Shown here: one piece after another, positions 1-7,461 of the stretch
Numbering within the stretch: position 1 is the first letter of the stretch
Layout: each line of letters begins with the position of its first letter
NCBI GenBank assembly: GCA_030746295.1
Contig: JASLMY010000133.1
Coordinates: 1-13,364 of the forward strand
Length of the DNA stretch: 13,364 nucleotides
Reading direction: 5' to 3'
Origin: Alphaproteobacteria bacterium
GTDB taxonomy: Bacteria > Pseudomonadota > Alphaproteobacteria > GCA-2731375
Position numbers and translations under genes: made by a program
The notes under the pieces: generated by a model
The model's database searches: none
What the model was told of the DNA's origin: nothing
What the model saw: only the letters and a program-made list of their open reading frames with translations

Positions 1-540
1 GGTGACCGTGTACTCCTGGTGCTGGGCGCTGCCGGTGCCACTGGCCACGACCTGGCCCGAGGCGATGCCGATATGGACGTCGAGCGGCGGCTCCAGCTCC
101 GCGACGGCACCATGGATGTCGAGGGCGGCGCGGACGGCGCGCTCAGGGTCGTTGGTGTGCGCCACCGGCGCGCCGAAGACGGCCATGACCGCGTCGCCGA
201 TGTGCTTGTCGATGCTGCCGCCGTAGTGCTCGACGACCTGGTCGACGGCGGCAAAGAAGCAGTTCAACAAGGCGTGCGTCTCTTCCGCGTCCAACTCGGA
301 GGTCAGCCGAGTGAAGCCGGAGAGATCGGCGAAGAGCACCGTGATCTGGCGGCGCTCGGCACTCGGCGTCTTGGGTGCCGCCGCCGTCGGCTCCAGTGCC
401 TGGCCGCAACTCTGACAGAAGCGATGATCGGCACCGACGACGGCACTGCAGGCGGGGCAGGTGCGTTCCAACTTGCTGCCGCATTGGGCGCAGAAGTTCG
501 CCGCGTCGGCGTTCTCGGAGTCGCAATTCGGGCAGATCAT
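1..540 (-). CDS. Class III adenylate/guanylate cyclase with double zinc ribbon, N-terminal part (C-terminus beyond window)
   Basis: The reverse strand is open for 180 codons from the ATG at 540 to the window edge. Residues 1-45 hold four CxxC knuckles (CPNC 3-6, CAQC 17-20, CPAC 28-31, CQSC 42-45), that is, two zinc ribbons in tandem. A class III cyclase catalytic domain starts near residue 64: ITVLFADLSGFTRLT carries the first metal-binding Asp (D72), and SIDKHIGDAVMAVFG carries the second (D116) plus a Lys (K112) at the position that reads the purine in adenylate cyclases. VHIGIASGQVV continues the domain. The family converts ATP to cAMP (sometimes GTP to cGMP) in the cytoplasm. Proteins with this zinc-ribbon plus cyclase start often continue into an AAA/TPR region of about 1000 residues in total, but that part is not visible here. 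The gene is divergent from the NIPSNAP gene, with a 176-bp gap. The class is certain; nucleotide specificity and the remaining domains are not. Confidence 0.93.
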   Translation of the reverse strand, partial: MICPNCDSENADAANFCAQCGSKLERTCPACSAVVGADHRFCQSCGQALEPTAAAPKTPSAERRQITVLFADLSGFTRLTSELDAEETHALLNCFFAAVDQVVEHYGGSIDKHIGDAVMAVFGAPVAHTNDPERAVRAALDIHGAVAELEPPLDVHIGIASGQVVASGTGSAQHQEYTVT

Positions 541-716
541 GGCGGCGCGGACTCTACCCCGGCCGCACGCGCTGGGGCCAGTGCTGACCGGGTCTCGGCG
601 TCGACATTGCCGCCTCCACTTGTCACGGCCGTTGACGCGATTGTGCATGCATGTGGCGAGGACGGCGTGGCAGAATGGCTACCGCACCACCCGACAGCCA
701 TACGCGAGGAAGCGAG

Positions 717-1352
717 ATGATCCACGAGCTCAGAACCTATACGCTCTGGCCGGGGCAGGTGCCGGCGTTTTTGACGGCCGCCGAAGAGATCGCCTTGCCG
801 ATCCGGGGCGACGACTATGGCAAGTTGGAGGGTTTCTGGTTCACCGAGTTTGGGCCGTTGAACCAGGTCGTCCATCTCTGGTCGCATGCCGATCTCAACG
901 CCCGTCAGGAAGCACGCACCCGCCTGGCGCAGAACGAAGCCTGGGCGAGGGATTACGTGCCGGCGGTGCGGCCGCTGATGCGCCAGCAGACGATCCGCCT
1001 GATGCACCCCCGGCTCCCCTTGAAGGCGCCGTCGGGCGACGGCAACGTCTATGAGTACCGGCACTATCAGACGCGGATCGGCATGGCGCCGGAGTTCATC
1101 GCCCACTTCAGCGAGGCGATGCCGGTGCGCGAGAAGTACTCGCAAAATGTCTGCCTCTGGCACAGCGAAGCGGCGGAGCCGAACGAGGTCTCGCACCTTT
1201 GGGTCTACGACGACTTGAACACTCGGCACGAAGCCCGCGCCAAGTGTCAGCAAGACCCGGATTGGCGCGCGTTCCTTGGCAAGGCGGGGCCGTGCCTGGA
1301 GGAGATGCACTCGATCGTCCTGATCCCGGCGCCGTTCTCGCCGTTGCGGTAG
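717..1352 (+). CDS. Tandem NIPSNAP-domain protein
   Basis: This 211-residue protein has two copies of the NIPSNAP fold, a dimeric alpha/beta-barrel ferredoxin-like domain of about 100 residues. Copy one starts MIHELRTYTLWPGQ and includes VVHLWSHADLNARQEAR. Copy two starts NVYEYRHYQTRIG and includes VSHLWVYDDLNTRHEAR. The shared HLW-DLN-R-EAR pattern shows internal duplication. I chose the ATG at 717 because both NIPSNAP copies begin with the same beta strand (HELRTYT / YEYRHYQ) and AGGAAG lies at 707-712. The reading frame stays open upstream to an ATG at 651, but those 22 extra residues (GRRGRMATAPPDS...) look non-domain. The biochemical role of bacterial NIPSNAP proteins is largely unknown. 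The dioxygenase gene follows after 16 bp, so the two are probably co-transcribed. No signal peptide is evident, so it is probably cytoplasmic. Confidence 0.88.
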   Translation: MIHELRTYTLWPGQVPAFLTAAEEIALPIRGDDYGKLEGFWFTEFGPLNQVVHLWSHADLNARQEARTRLAQNEAWARDYVPAVRPLMRQQTIRLMHPRLPLKAPSGDGNVYEYRHYQTRIGMAPEFIAHFSEAMPVREKYSQNVCLWHSEAAEPNEVSHLWVYDDLNTRHEARAKCQQDPDWRAFLGKAGPCLEEMHSIVLIPAPFSPLR

Positions 1353-1368
1353 GACGGGAGCGACGACG

Positions 1369-2016
1369 ATGCTTTCGAGACGACGGCTGATTGGCGGCGG
1401 CATGGGCCTCGCGGCCGGCCTCGGCCATGGCGTCGTCGCGCAGGCGGCGGCATTGGTGGCGACGCCACACCAGGGGCAGGAGCCTTTCTATCCACGGGTG
1501 CCGCCGCTCGATTCCGATACGGATCTGGTCCAGGTCCAAGGCCGGCCACGCCGGGCCTACGGTCAGGTGTTGCATGTCTACGGTCGCCTCCTGGATGTCG
1601 CGGGCCGGCCGCTCGCCGGCGCCCGGGTCGAGATCTGGCAGGCGGACGCGCTCGGCCGCTATCACCACCCGCGCGAGCGGCAGGAGGGCGGCGACCCCAA
1701 CTTCCAGGGCTATGGCCGGATGCAGGTCGGCGCCGACGGCAGCTACCGCTTTCGGGCCCTGAAGCCCGTGCCCTACGTCGGGCGGGCGCCGCACATTCAT
1801 TTCCGGATCGACGGCGCCGGCGTCGACGGCTTCACGACCCAGATGTACGTCGAGGGCAGCCCGCGAAACCACCGCGACCCGCTTCTGGCCCGGGTCACCG
1901 ACGCGCGTGCCTGCCGACGGTTGATTGTCGCCCTCCGGCCAGCGCCGGAGTTCGAGACGGACGCGTTGGCGGCCAACTTCGACGTCGTCCTCGGGGCGAC
2001 GCCGGCGGACCGTTGA
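1369..2016 (+). CDS. Tat-exported intradiol ring-cleavage dioxygenase (protocatechuate 3,4-dioxygenase/catechol dioxygenase family)
   Basis: This 215-residue protein belongs to the non-heme Fe(III) intradiol dioxygenases, which open catechol-type rings between the two hydroxyls. All four expected iron ligands are visible: Y98 in ALGRYHHP, Y136 in PVPYVGRAPHIHF, and H142 and H144 in the HIHF motif. The stretch VYGRLLDVAGRPLAGARVEIWQAD (about 70-93) is the typical beta-sandwich entry. The N-terminus, MLSRRRLIGGGMGLAAG ending AQAAA near residue 28, is a twin-arginine-like signal (SRRRLI), so the enzyme is probably exported folded to the periplasm or tethered there. The start at 1369 is supported by GGGAG just upstream and by the signal peptide that follows. 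It lies 16 bp after the NIPSNAP gene and 48 bp before the amidase gene. The substrate cannot be read from the sequence. Single-chain exported members differ from the two-subunit PcaGH, so a pca symbol would not be justified. Confidence 0.9.
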   Translation: MLSRRRLIGGGMGLAAGLGHGVVAQAAALVATPHQGQEPFYPRVPPLDSDTDLVQVQGRPRRAYGQVLHVYGRLLDVAGRPLAGARVEIWQADALGRYHHPRERQEGGDPNFQGYGRMQVGADGSYRFRALKPVPYVGRAPHIHFRIDGAGVDGFTTQMYVEGSPRNHRDPLLARVTDARACRRLIVALRPAPEFETDALAANFDVVLGATPADR

Positions 2017-2064
2017 GGTGGACCGACTGCCTTCGAGAACCCTCATTCCATCGGGAGCAACACC

Positions 2065-3012
2065 ATGGCCGAGCATGTGACTGTCAATTCGAGCCTCGAC
2101 AACCTGCATTGGGGTTACTTCGACGCCGCGCTCGAACCGGTCGTCGAGGTCCGCTCCGGCGACCGCGTGACCCTCAATTGCGTTTCCGGCGCCCCCGACG
2201 TGATGCCGACGGAGGGGTTCGAGATCCTGCCCGACCTTGCCCGCCTGCATCGCGAGCGCAAACCAAGACTGCCGGGCCATATCCTGACCGGGCCGGTCGC
2301 TGTGGCAGACGCCGAGCCGGGCGACGTCCTGGAGGTCCGCATCGTCGACGTGCAATTGCGCCAGGACTGGGGCTACAACGCGATCCGGCCGTTGGCCGGC
2401 GCCTTGCCTGAGGACTTCCACGAGACCCGGATCTTGCACATCCCGCTCGATGCCGAGGCCATGGTGGCGCATCTGCCCTGGGGCGTCGATCTGCCGCTCC
2501 GGCCCTTCTTCGGCGTCATGGGCACGGCACCGCCGCCGGGCTGGGGTGCCGTCACGTCGATCATCCCGCGCGCTTTCGGCGGCAATCTCGACAACAAGGA
2601 GCTGGTGCCGGGCACGACGCTCTACCTGCCGGTCTTCAACGAGGGGGCACTGTTCTCCGCCGGCGACGGCCATGCCGTGCAGGGCGACGGCGAGGTCTGC
2701 GTCACCGCCATCGAGACCAGCCTCGCTGGCACCTTTGAGCTGGTCTTGCGCAAGGACCTGGATCTCGCCTTTCCCCGCGCCGAGACGGCCAGCCACTACA
2801 TCACCATGGGGATGGACCCGGACCTCGACGATGCCGCCAAGCAGGCGCTTCGCGACATGATCCGGTTGATACAGGAGCGCTCGAACTTGACCGCCGAGGA
2901 CGCCTATACGCTCTGCAGTCTGGCCGCCGACCTTCGGGTGACGCAGATCGTCAACCAGCACAATGGCGTCCACGTCATGCTGGCGAAATCGGCCCTGCAC
3001 GGCGAGGCTTGA
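2065..3012 (+). CDS. Acetamidase/formamidase family amidohydrolase
   Basis: The 315-residue protein has the conserved blocks of the FmdA/AmdA family: GHILTGPVAVADAEPGD (71-87), PFFGVMG (147-153), GGNLDNKEL (172-180) and the metal-site region LPVFNEGALFSAGDGHAVQG (188-207) with D201 and H203. The family hydrolyses short amides (formamide, acetamide) to ammonia and the acid in the cytoplasm; many members have untested substrates. Its length is near the usual 300-400 residues for bacterial members, and no signal peptide is seen. The ATG at 2065 is preceded by GGGAG (2053-2057) at 7 nt spacing. It lies 48 bp after the dioxygenase stop in the same direction, so it is likely the last gene of a three-gene transcript. 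The context (ring-cleavage enzyme and NIPSNAP protein) hints at degradation of an amide-bearing or N-containing aromatic compound, but that is inference only. Confidence 0.9.
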   Translation: MAEHVTVNSSLDNLHWGYFDAALEPVVEVRSGDRVTLNCVSGAPDVMPTEGFEILPDLARLHRERKPRLPGHILTGPVAVADAEPGDVLEVRIVDVQLRQDWGYNAIRPLAGALPEDFHETRILHIPLDAEAMVAHLPWGVDLPLRPFFGVMGTAPPPGWGAVTSIIPRAFGGNLDNKELVPGTTLYLPVFNEGALFSAGDGHAVQGDGEVCVTAIETSLAGTFELVLRKDLDLAFPRAETASHYITMGMDPDLDDAAKQALRDMIRLIQERSNLTAEDAYTLCSLAADLRVTQIVNQHNGVHVMLAKSALHGEA

Positions 3013-3019
3013 CAGCCGC

Positions 3020-3035
3020 CTTCCGCAAGCGGAAG
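3020..3035 (+). terminator. Possible terminator hairpin after the amidase gene
   Basis: CTTCCG (3020-3025) and CGGAAG (3030-3035) form a perfect 6-bp stem with loop CAAG, eight bases after the amidase stop. No run of T follows, so it may instead be an RNA-stabilising hairpin or one helped by Rho. Its position between the amidase operon and the riboswitch-led bluB transcript fits a transcript boundary. Confidence 0.35.
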
Positions 3036-3080
3036 ACTTCGACTGCTTCGCCGCCCGAACGCCGGGTGGGGAAGCGACGA

Positions 3081-3252
3081 TTCCAGGTGCCCGGGGGCGG
3101 CTCGCATCCGACCACGGGAGAATCGGGAAACCGGTGCGATACCGGTACGTGCCCAACGCTGTGATGGTGATCGGGCGGGCAAGAAGCCACTGGCCTTAGG
3201 CCGGGAAGGCGTCCGCCGCGAGACGAACCTCAGTCAGAAGACCGGCCTGGAA
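3081..3252 (+). ncRNA. Cobalamin (adenosylcobalamin) riboswitch upstream of bluB
   Basis: The non-coding stretch before bluB has the landmarks of the B12 aptamer in the right order. A closing stem P1 is formed by TTCCAGG (3081-3087) pairing perfectly with CCTGGAA (3246-3252). The core ATCGGGAAACCGGTG (3122-3136) follows, with ACCGG/CCGGT (3130-3134/3142-3146) as a stem. The loop region TGCCCAACGCTGTGA comes next. The GCCACTG element is at 3186-3192, then a GGCC-TTA-GGCC hairpin and GGGAAGGC (3203-3210). The B12 box AGTCAGAAGACCGGCC (3232-3247) matches the usual AGYCMGGAGACCKGCC apart from one G-to-A change. In this RNA class, coenzyme B12 binding shuts off the downstream gene. About 60 nt separate the aptamer from the bluB ATG; I could not identify the switching helix, but no T-run terminator is present, so control of translation initiation is more likely. 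Confidence 0.93.
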
Positions 3253-3311
3253 GCCATAGCGAGGACGTTTGGTCAGGCGTCGTCGCGGTCTTTCATCGAA
3301 GGGGAATCGAG

Positions 3312-4070
3312 ATGAAATACCGTCTGCCGTCCCGCGACGGCGATGACTGCCTTTCCGAGTCGGACCGCCTGGGCCTCTACCGCACTATCTTCGCGCGCCG
3401 CGACGTGCGCGGCCAGTTCACCACCGACCCGATTCCGGACGAGGTCCTGAGCCGGGTCCTGACGGCAGCGCATTTCGCGCCCTCGGTCGGCTACATGCAG
3501 CCCTGGAACTTCGTCGTCGTCACCAGCCCGGAGGTGAAACGCCGCGTGCACGCGCTCTTCCGCAGCGCCAATGCCGAGGCGGCGGAAATGTTCGAGGGCG
3601 CGCGGCGGCGGACCTACCGGGGCTTAAAGCTCGAAGGCATCCTCGAGGCGCCCGTCAACCTCTGCGTCACCTGCGACCGCGATCGCGCCGGCCCGGTGGT
3701 GTTGGGGCGAACGCACGACCGGGCGACCGACCTCTACAGCACCGTCTGTGCGGTGCAGAACCTCTGGCTGGCGGCCCGGGCCGAGCGGCTGGGCGTCGGC
3801 TGGGTCTCGATCCTCGATCAGGCGGGGCTGAGGAAGGCTCTCGGCATTCCGGAACAGATCGTGCCGGTCGCCTATCTCTGCCTCGGCTATGTCACCCACT
3901 TCCTCGATCGGCCGGAGCTGGAGCTGGCCAGGTGGCGAGCGCGGTTGCCGTTGCAGGAGCTCGTGTTCTTCGATTCCTGGCAGGGTGCGCCGTCGCCCAA
4001 CTCGGAAGGCCTTCTAAGCTGCATCGAAGGCGACGTAAAACAGGCGGCGGCCGGCCGGTTCGAGCTTTAG
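3312..4070 (+). CDS. bluB: 5,6-dimethylbenzimidazole synthase BluB
   Basis: This 252-residue flavoprotein-like sequence belongs to the nitroreductase superfamily, BluB branch. BluB consumes reduced FMN and O2, breaking the flavin to give 5,6-dimethylbenzimidazole, the lower axial ligand of vitamin B12. Diagnostic stretches are ARRDVRGQFTTDPIPDEVL (28-46), AAHFAPSVGYMQPWNFVVV (52-70), the DRATDLYSTVCAVQNLWLAA block (136-155) and GWVSILDQ (163-170). D31 and S166 fall where the functionally important Asp32 and Ser167 of Sinorhizobium meliloti BluB would align. The ATG at 3312 has AAGGGGA (3299-3305) 6 nt upstream. The gene sits directly behind a cobalamin riboswitch, so its expression should fall when B12 is plentiful. 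No other cobalamin genes are in the window. Its TAG stop overlaps the TAA stop of the opposing gene by three bases, within the shared TTAG at 4067-4070. Confidence 0.95.
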   Translation: MKYRLPSRDGDDCLSESDRLGLYRTIFARRDVRGQFTTDPIPDEVLSRVLTAAHFAPSVGYMQPWNFVVVTSPEVKRRVHALFRSANAEAAEMFEGARRRTYRGLKLEGILEAPVNLCVTCDRDRAGPVVLGRTHDRATDLYSTVCAVQNLWLAARAERLGVGWVSILDQAGLRKALGIPEQIVPVAYLCLGYVTHFLDRPELELARWRARLPLQELVFFDSWQGAPSPNSEGLLSCIEGDVKQAAAGRFEL

Positions 4071-4960
4071 TCGGCGGCGCCCCGGCGACCGAGGTGAGCG
4101 GCGTAGACGCGCACCGACTCGTCGAGGTCGCGGCTCGTGTCCATGCTTTCGCGCGTTTCCGCGGCAAAGGGCGTCCGGCTCAACAGCTCGAAGACCCACT
4201 CGGCCCCCTGGTGGAAGGCGGGGCTGACGCCAGCCGATGCGAAGGTCGCCTGGATTTCCTGCATTTCGCCGATCCAGCGCGCCGAGTCGGCCGGAATACG
4301 CGGTACCATGGATTCCATGCGCTCCAGTGCCGGCTTCTGGCTGAAGCGGAACTCCTCGGTCAGCTCGTCGCGAAGCCCGAGCGCCTCAGCCGCGATCAGC
4401 ACCGCCGTCTGCAGCGTGAAAGTGCCCTTGGTCAGTGCCGCGTAGCACATCTTGACGCCCGAGGCGCGGCCGACCTCCGCCCCCACCGGCTTGACCATGA
4501 TCTCCGGCCCGGCCAGGGCCTCGAGTGCCGAGGTGTCCGGGCCCGAGACATAGAACCGCGTCGGCACGCCGTGGCCGGGGCCGTGGCCGATGATGCCGGC
4601 GTCGATGAACGTGGCACCGGCCGCTTCGATCGTCGCCGCCATGGCCCGTGCGCTATCCGGCGAGACGGCGTTGCAGTCGGCGAAGACCGGCCGCGCGTCG
4701 GCGGCCCGCATTGCCTCGGCCACCCGGGTGGCGTTTCCGTCCGCTGCCTCGGGCGGCAAGATCGACAGCACTAGGCCGGCCTCAGCCACGACGCTTTCGA
4801 GGTCCGGCAGCTCCCGCAGTCCCGCCCTCTCCGCCAGCTCTCGGGTATGGGCGCTGCGGCCGGTGAGGCAGGTGACGACGTCGTGGCCGGCCTGGATCAG
4901 GGCGCGGCCGACCGCGTGTCCCATGTCCCCTGGGCTCAGAATGGCGATGGCGTTGTTCAT
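4067..4960 (-). CDS. NAD(P)-binding 6-phosphogluconate dehydrogenase-like oxidoreductase with DUF1932-type C-terminus
   Basis: The 297-residue protein starts with a Rossmann fold: MNNAIAILSPGDMGHAVGRAL, where SPGDMG (9-14) replaces the usual GxGxMG loop. It continues with LVLSILPPEAA (63-73), typical of the beta-hydroxyacid dehydrogenase/6PGDH superfamily. GVKMCYAALTKGT (168-180) lies at the start of the helical C-terminal half and carries K170 where the superfamily has its catalytic Lys. The C-terminal half resembles DUF1932, found in dehydrogenases of unknown substrate. I chose the ATG at 4960 because the beta strand IAIL follows at once and GGGGAG precedes it at 6 nt. The longer open frame from 5053 adds 31 residues lacking domain character and would run into the promoter area of the divergent ABC gene. 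Probably cytoplasmic; substrate unknown. It is convergent with bluB, with overlapping stop codons. Confidence 0.85.
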   Translation of the reverse strand: MNNAIAILSPGDMGHAVGRALIQAGHDVVTCLTGRSAHTRELAERAGLRELPDLESVVAEAGLVLSILPPEAADGNATRVAEAMRAADARPVFADCNAVSPDSARAMAATIEAAGATFIDAGIIGHGPGHGVPTRFYVSGPDTSALEALAGPEIMVKPVGAEVGRASGVKMCYAALTKGTFTLQTAVLIAAEALGLRDELTEEFRFSQKPALERMESMVPRIPADSARWIGEMQEIQATFASAGVSPAFHQGAEWVFELLSRTPFAAETRESMDTSRDLDESVRVYAAHLGRRGAAD

Positions 4961-5031
4961 CTCGGTCTCCCCGGCACTGACGGCGGCTAACGCCGGCAGG
5001 GGAGCCCAAAAGCCGCTATCCTGCAAGGGCG

Positions 5032-5520
5032 ATGTCGGACGGTCACGCCCCAATGTTGTCGGTCCGGGCGCTTCAGCGTCCGGGCCTCGAGCCGATCGCC
5101 TTCGATCTCGATGAAGGCGAATGCCTGGCCGTGCGGGGTGCGTCGGGCAGCGGCAAGAGCTTGTTGCTCCGGGCTATTGCCGACCTGGATCCGAGCGAGG
5201 GGCGGGTCCGCTTGCGGGGGCGTTCGCGCGACGCCGAGAGCGGGCCGGAGTGGCGGCGGCGCGTCACCTATCTCGCCGCCGAGCGCCAGCGTCTGGCGTT
5301 GATCCGGGTCCTCGTGCAGGCGCCGACCGTCCTGCTGCTGGACGAGCCGACGTCGGCGCTCGACGAGGCGGCGACGGCGGCCGTCGAGGCCCTGGTGGGC
5401 GAGCACTTGGGTGCCGGCGGCGGCGCCCTCTGGACGACGCACGACCCGGCCCAGGCGCGCCGTATCGCCGCCCGTGCCCTCTGGCTGGAACACGGCCGGG
5501 CGCGCGAGGCGGCGGCATGA
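5032..5520 (+). CDS. FetA/YbbL-like ABC transporter ATP-binding protein with internal deletion (no signature motif)
   Basis: A 162-residue ABC ATPase, short against the roughly 200-225 residues of the family. Walker A GASGSGKS (36-43), Walker B VLLLDE (100-105), D-loop SALD (108-111) and H-loop His137 (WTTHD) are all present. The middle is missing: RRRVTYLAAE (75-84) runs straight into RQRLALIRVL (85-94). In relatives the second piece directly follows the LS(G/T)GE/Q signature, while the first marks the Q-loop strand. The helical subdomain and signature, about 40-50 residues by family knowledge, are absent, with the reading frame kept. ATP hydrolysis in a dimer needs the signature, so the protein is probably inactive unless the gap is an assembly error. 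The start at 5032 has AAGGG only 2 nt upstream; the ATG at 5053 is an alternative without a visible ribosome site. The permease start overlaps its stop (ATGA). The symbol is withheld because of the damage. Confidence 0.85.
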   Translation: MSDGHAPMLSVRALQRPGLEPIAFDLDEGECLAVRGASGSGKSLLLRAIADLDPSEGRVRLRGRSRDAESGPEWRRRVTYLAAERQRLALIRVLVQAPTVLLLDEPTSALDEAATAAVEALVGEHLGAGGGALWTTHDPAQARRIAARALWLEHGRAREAAA

Positions 5521-6320
5521 ACTACATCACCCTCGGCTACGGCGATTTGGCGTTGGCGGCGCTGCTGGTGCTGGCCAATGCCGCCTTGTCGCTGACGCTG
5601 CAGCTCGGCCTGGCGCGTCAGTACCTGATCGCCGCGGCACGGATGGTCGTCCAACTAACGCTTCTAGGGCTGGTGCTGAAGACCCTCTTCGCGCTGGTCT
5701 CGCCGTTTTGGACCGGGCTCGCCGCCCTGGTCATGATCCTCTTCGCCGGGCGCGAGATCCTGGCCCGCCAAGAGCGCCGCCTCACCGGCTTCTGGACCTA
5801 CGGCCTCGGCACCACTGCCATGCTGTTCGCCGCGACACTTGTCACGGTCTTCGCGCTGACCGCCCAGGTCCAGCCCGAGCCCTGGTACGACCCCCGTTAT
5901 GCCCTGCCGCTTCTCGGCATGGTGCTCGGCAACACCATGACTGGGGTCAGCTTAGGCTTGCACCTGCTCTCGACCGGCCTCGTTGCCGAGCGGGCCGCGG
6001 TCGAAGCGCAGATTGCGCTCGGCGCCAATCGGCGCACCGCGACCCTACCGGTCGTCAGAAGTGCCTTGCGCGGTGCCCTGATCCCGATCGTCAACTCGAT
6101 GGCGGCGACCGGCCTGGTGTCGCTGCCGGGCATGATGACCGGGCAGATCCTAGCCGGGGTCGCGCCCGAGGAGGCGGTCAAGTATCAGATGATGGTGACC
6201 TTTCTGATCGCCGGCGCCACCGGCCTCGGCGCCGTCCTGGCGGTGATGGGCGGCCTCTACCGCCTGACCGACGCACGCCACCGGCTGCGCCTGGATCGGT
6301 TGCACGAGGCCCGGGGCTGA
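5517..6320 (+). CDS. fetB: FetB/YbbM family (UPF0014) ABC transporter permease
   Basis: The 267-residue membrane protein matches the FetB/YbbM family, which in E. coli pairs with FetA as an exporter linked to iron homeostasis and peroxide resistance. Conserved stretches are ARMVVQLTLLGLVLKTLF (40-57), LPLLGMVLGNTMTGVSLGL (about 131-149), VEAQIALGANRR (161-172) and GLVSLPGMMTGQILAGVAPE (about 197-216). Five to seven hydrophobic helices are visible: around 10-30, 40-60, 66-78, 95-115, 130-152, 185-210 and 225-245. The ATG at 5517 overlaps the TGA of the ATPase gene (ATGA), so translation is probably coupled. The frame is open upstream to 5121, but that extension would only be the ATPase gene read in another frame. 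The partner ATPase carries a large deletion, so either another ATPase serves this permease or the system is failing. The transported substrate is not provable from sequence. Confidence 0.88.
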   Translation: MNYITLGYGDLALAALLVLANAALSLTLQLGLARQYLIAAARMVVQLTLLGLVLKTLFALVSPFWTGLAALVMILFAGREILARQERRLTGFWTYGLGTTAMLFAATLVTVFALTAQVQPEPWYDPRYALPLLGMVLGNTMTGVSLGLHLLSTGLVAERAAVEAQIALGANRRTATLPVVRSALRGALIPIVNSMAATGLVSLPGMMTGQILAGVAPEEAVKYQMMVTFLIAGATGLGAVLAVMGGLYRLTDARHRLRLDRLHEARG

Positions 6321-6346
6321 GCATCGGGCCGCTCCGGGGATCGGCC
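6308..6346. terminator. Possible bidirectional hairpins between convergent fetB and ugpC
   Basis: Two overlapping GC stems lie at the junction of the convergent genes: GGCCCG (6308-6313) with CGGGCC (6325-6330), and GGCCG (6327-6331) with CGGCC (6342-6346). Only 28 bp separate the two stop codons. Neither stem is followed by a T run on either strand, so intrinsic termination is only a suggestion; the two stems are mutually exclusive. Confidence 0.25.
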
Positions 6347-6348
6347 TG

Positions 6349-7437
<1,089 letters not shown>

Positions 7438-7461
7438 TCTCTCGTCCCGTCTCGCGTGCGT

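Noticed and set aside
645..654. TGCATGCA palindrome upstream of the NIPSNAP gene
   Set aside because: It is a short self-complementary word expected by chance, with no second copy or flanking symmetry to support an operator.
1108..3156. 682-codon open frame on the minus strand opposite the NIPSNAP, dioxygenase and amidase genes
   Set aside because: It is antisense to three genes with clear family motifs, is rich in Arg/Ala/Gly/Asp low-complexity translation and shows no domain. It is typical of antisense frames in GC-rich DNA.
4961..5053. 31-residue N-terminal extension of the minus-strand oxidoreductase
   Set aside because: The Rossmann strand begins at the ATG at 4960, which has its own GGGGAG ribosome site; the extension has no family counterpart and overlaps the divergent ABC gene start.
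5121..5516. Upstream extension of the fetB frame to 5121 (399 residues in all)
   Set aside because: The first 132 codons are the ATPase gene read in another frame. The FetB family starts at MNYITLGYGDLAL and overlaps the ATPase stop as ATGA.
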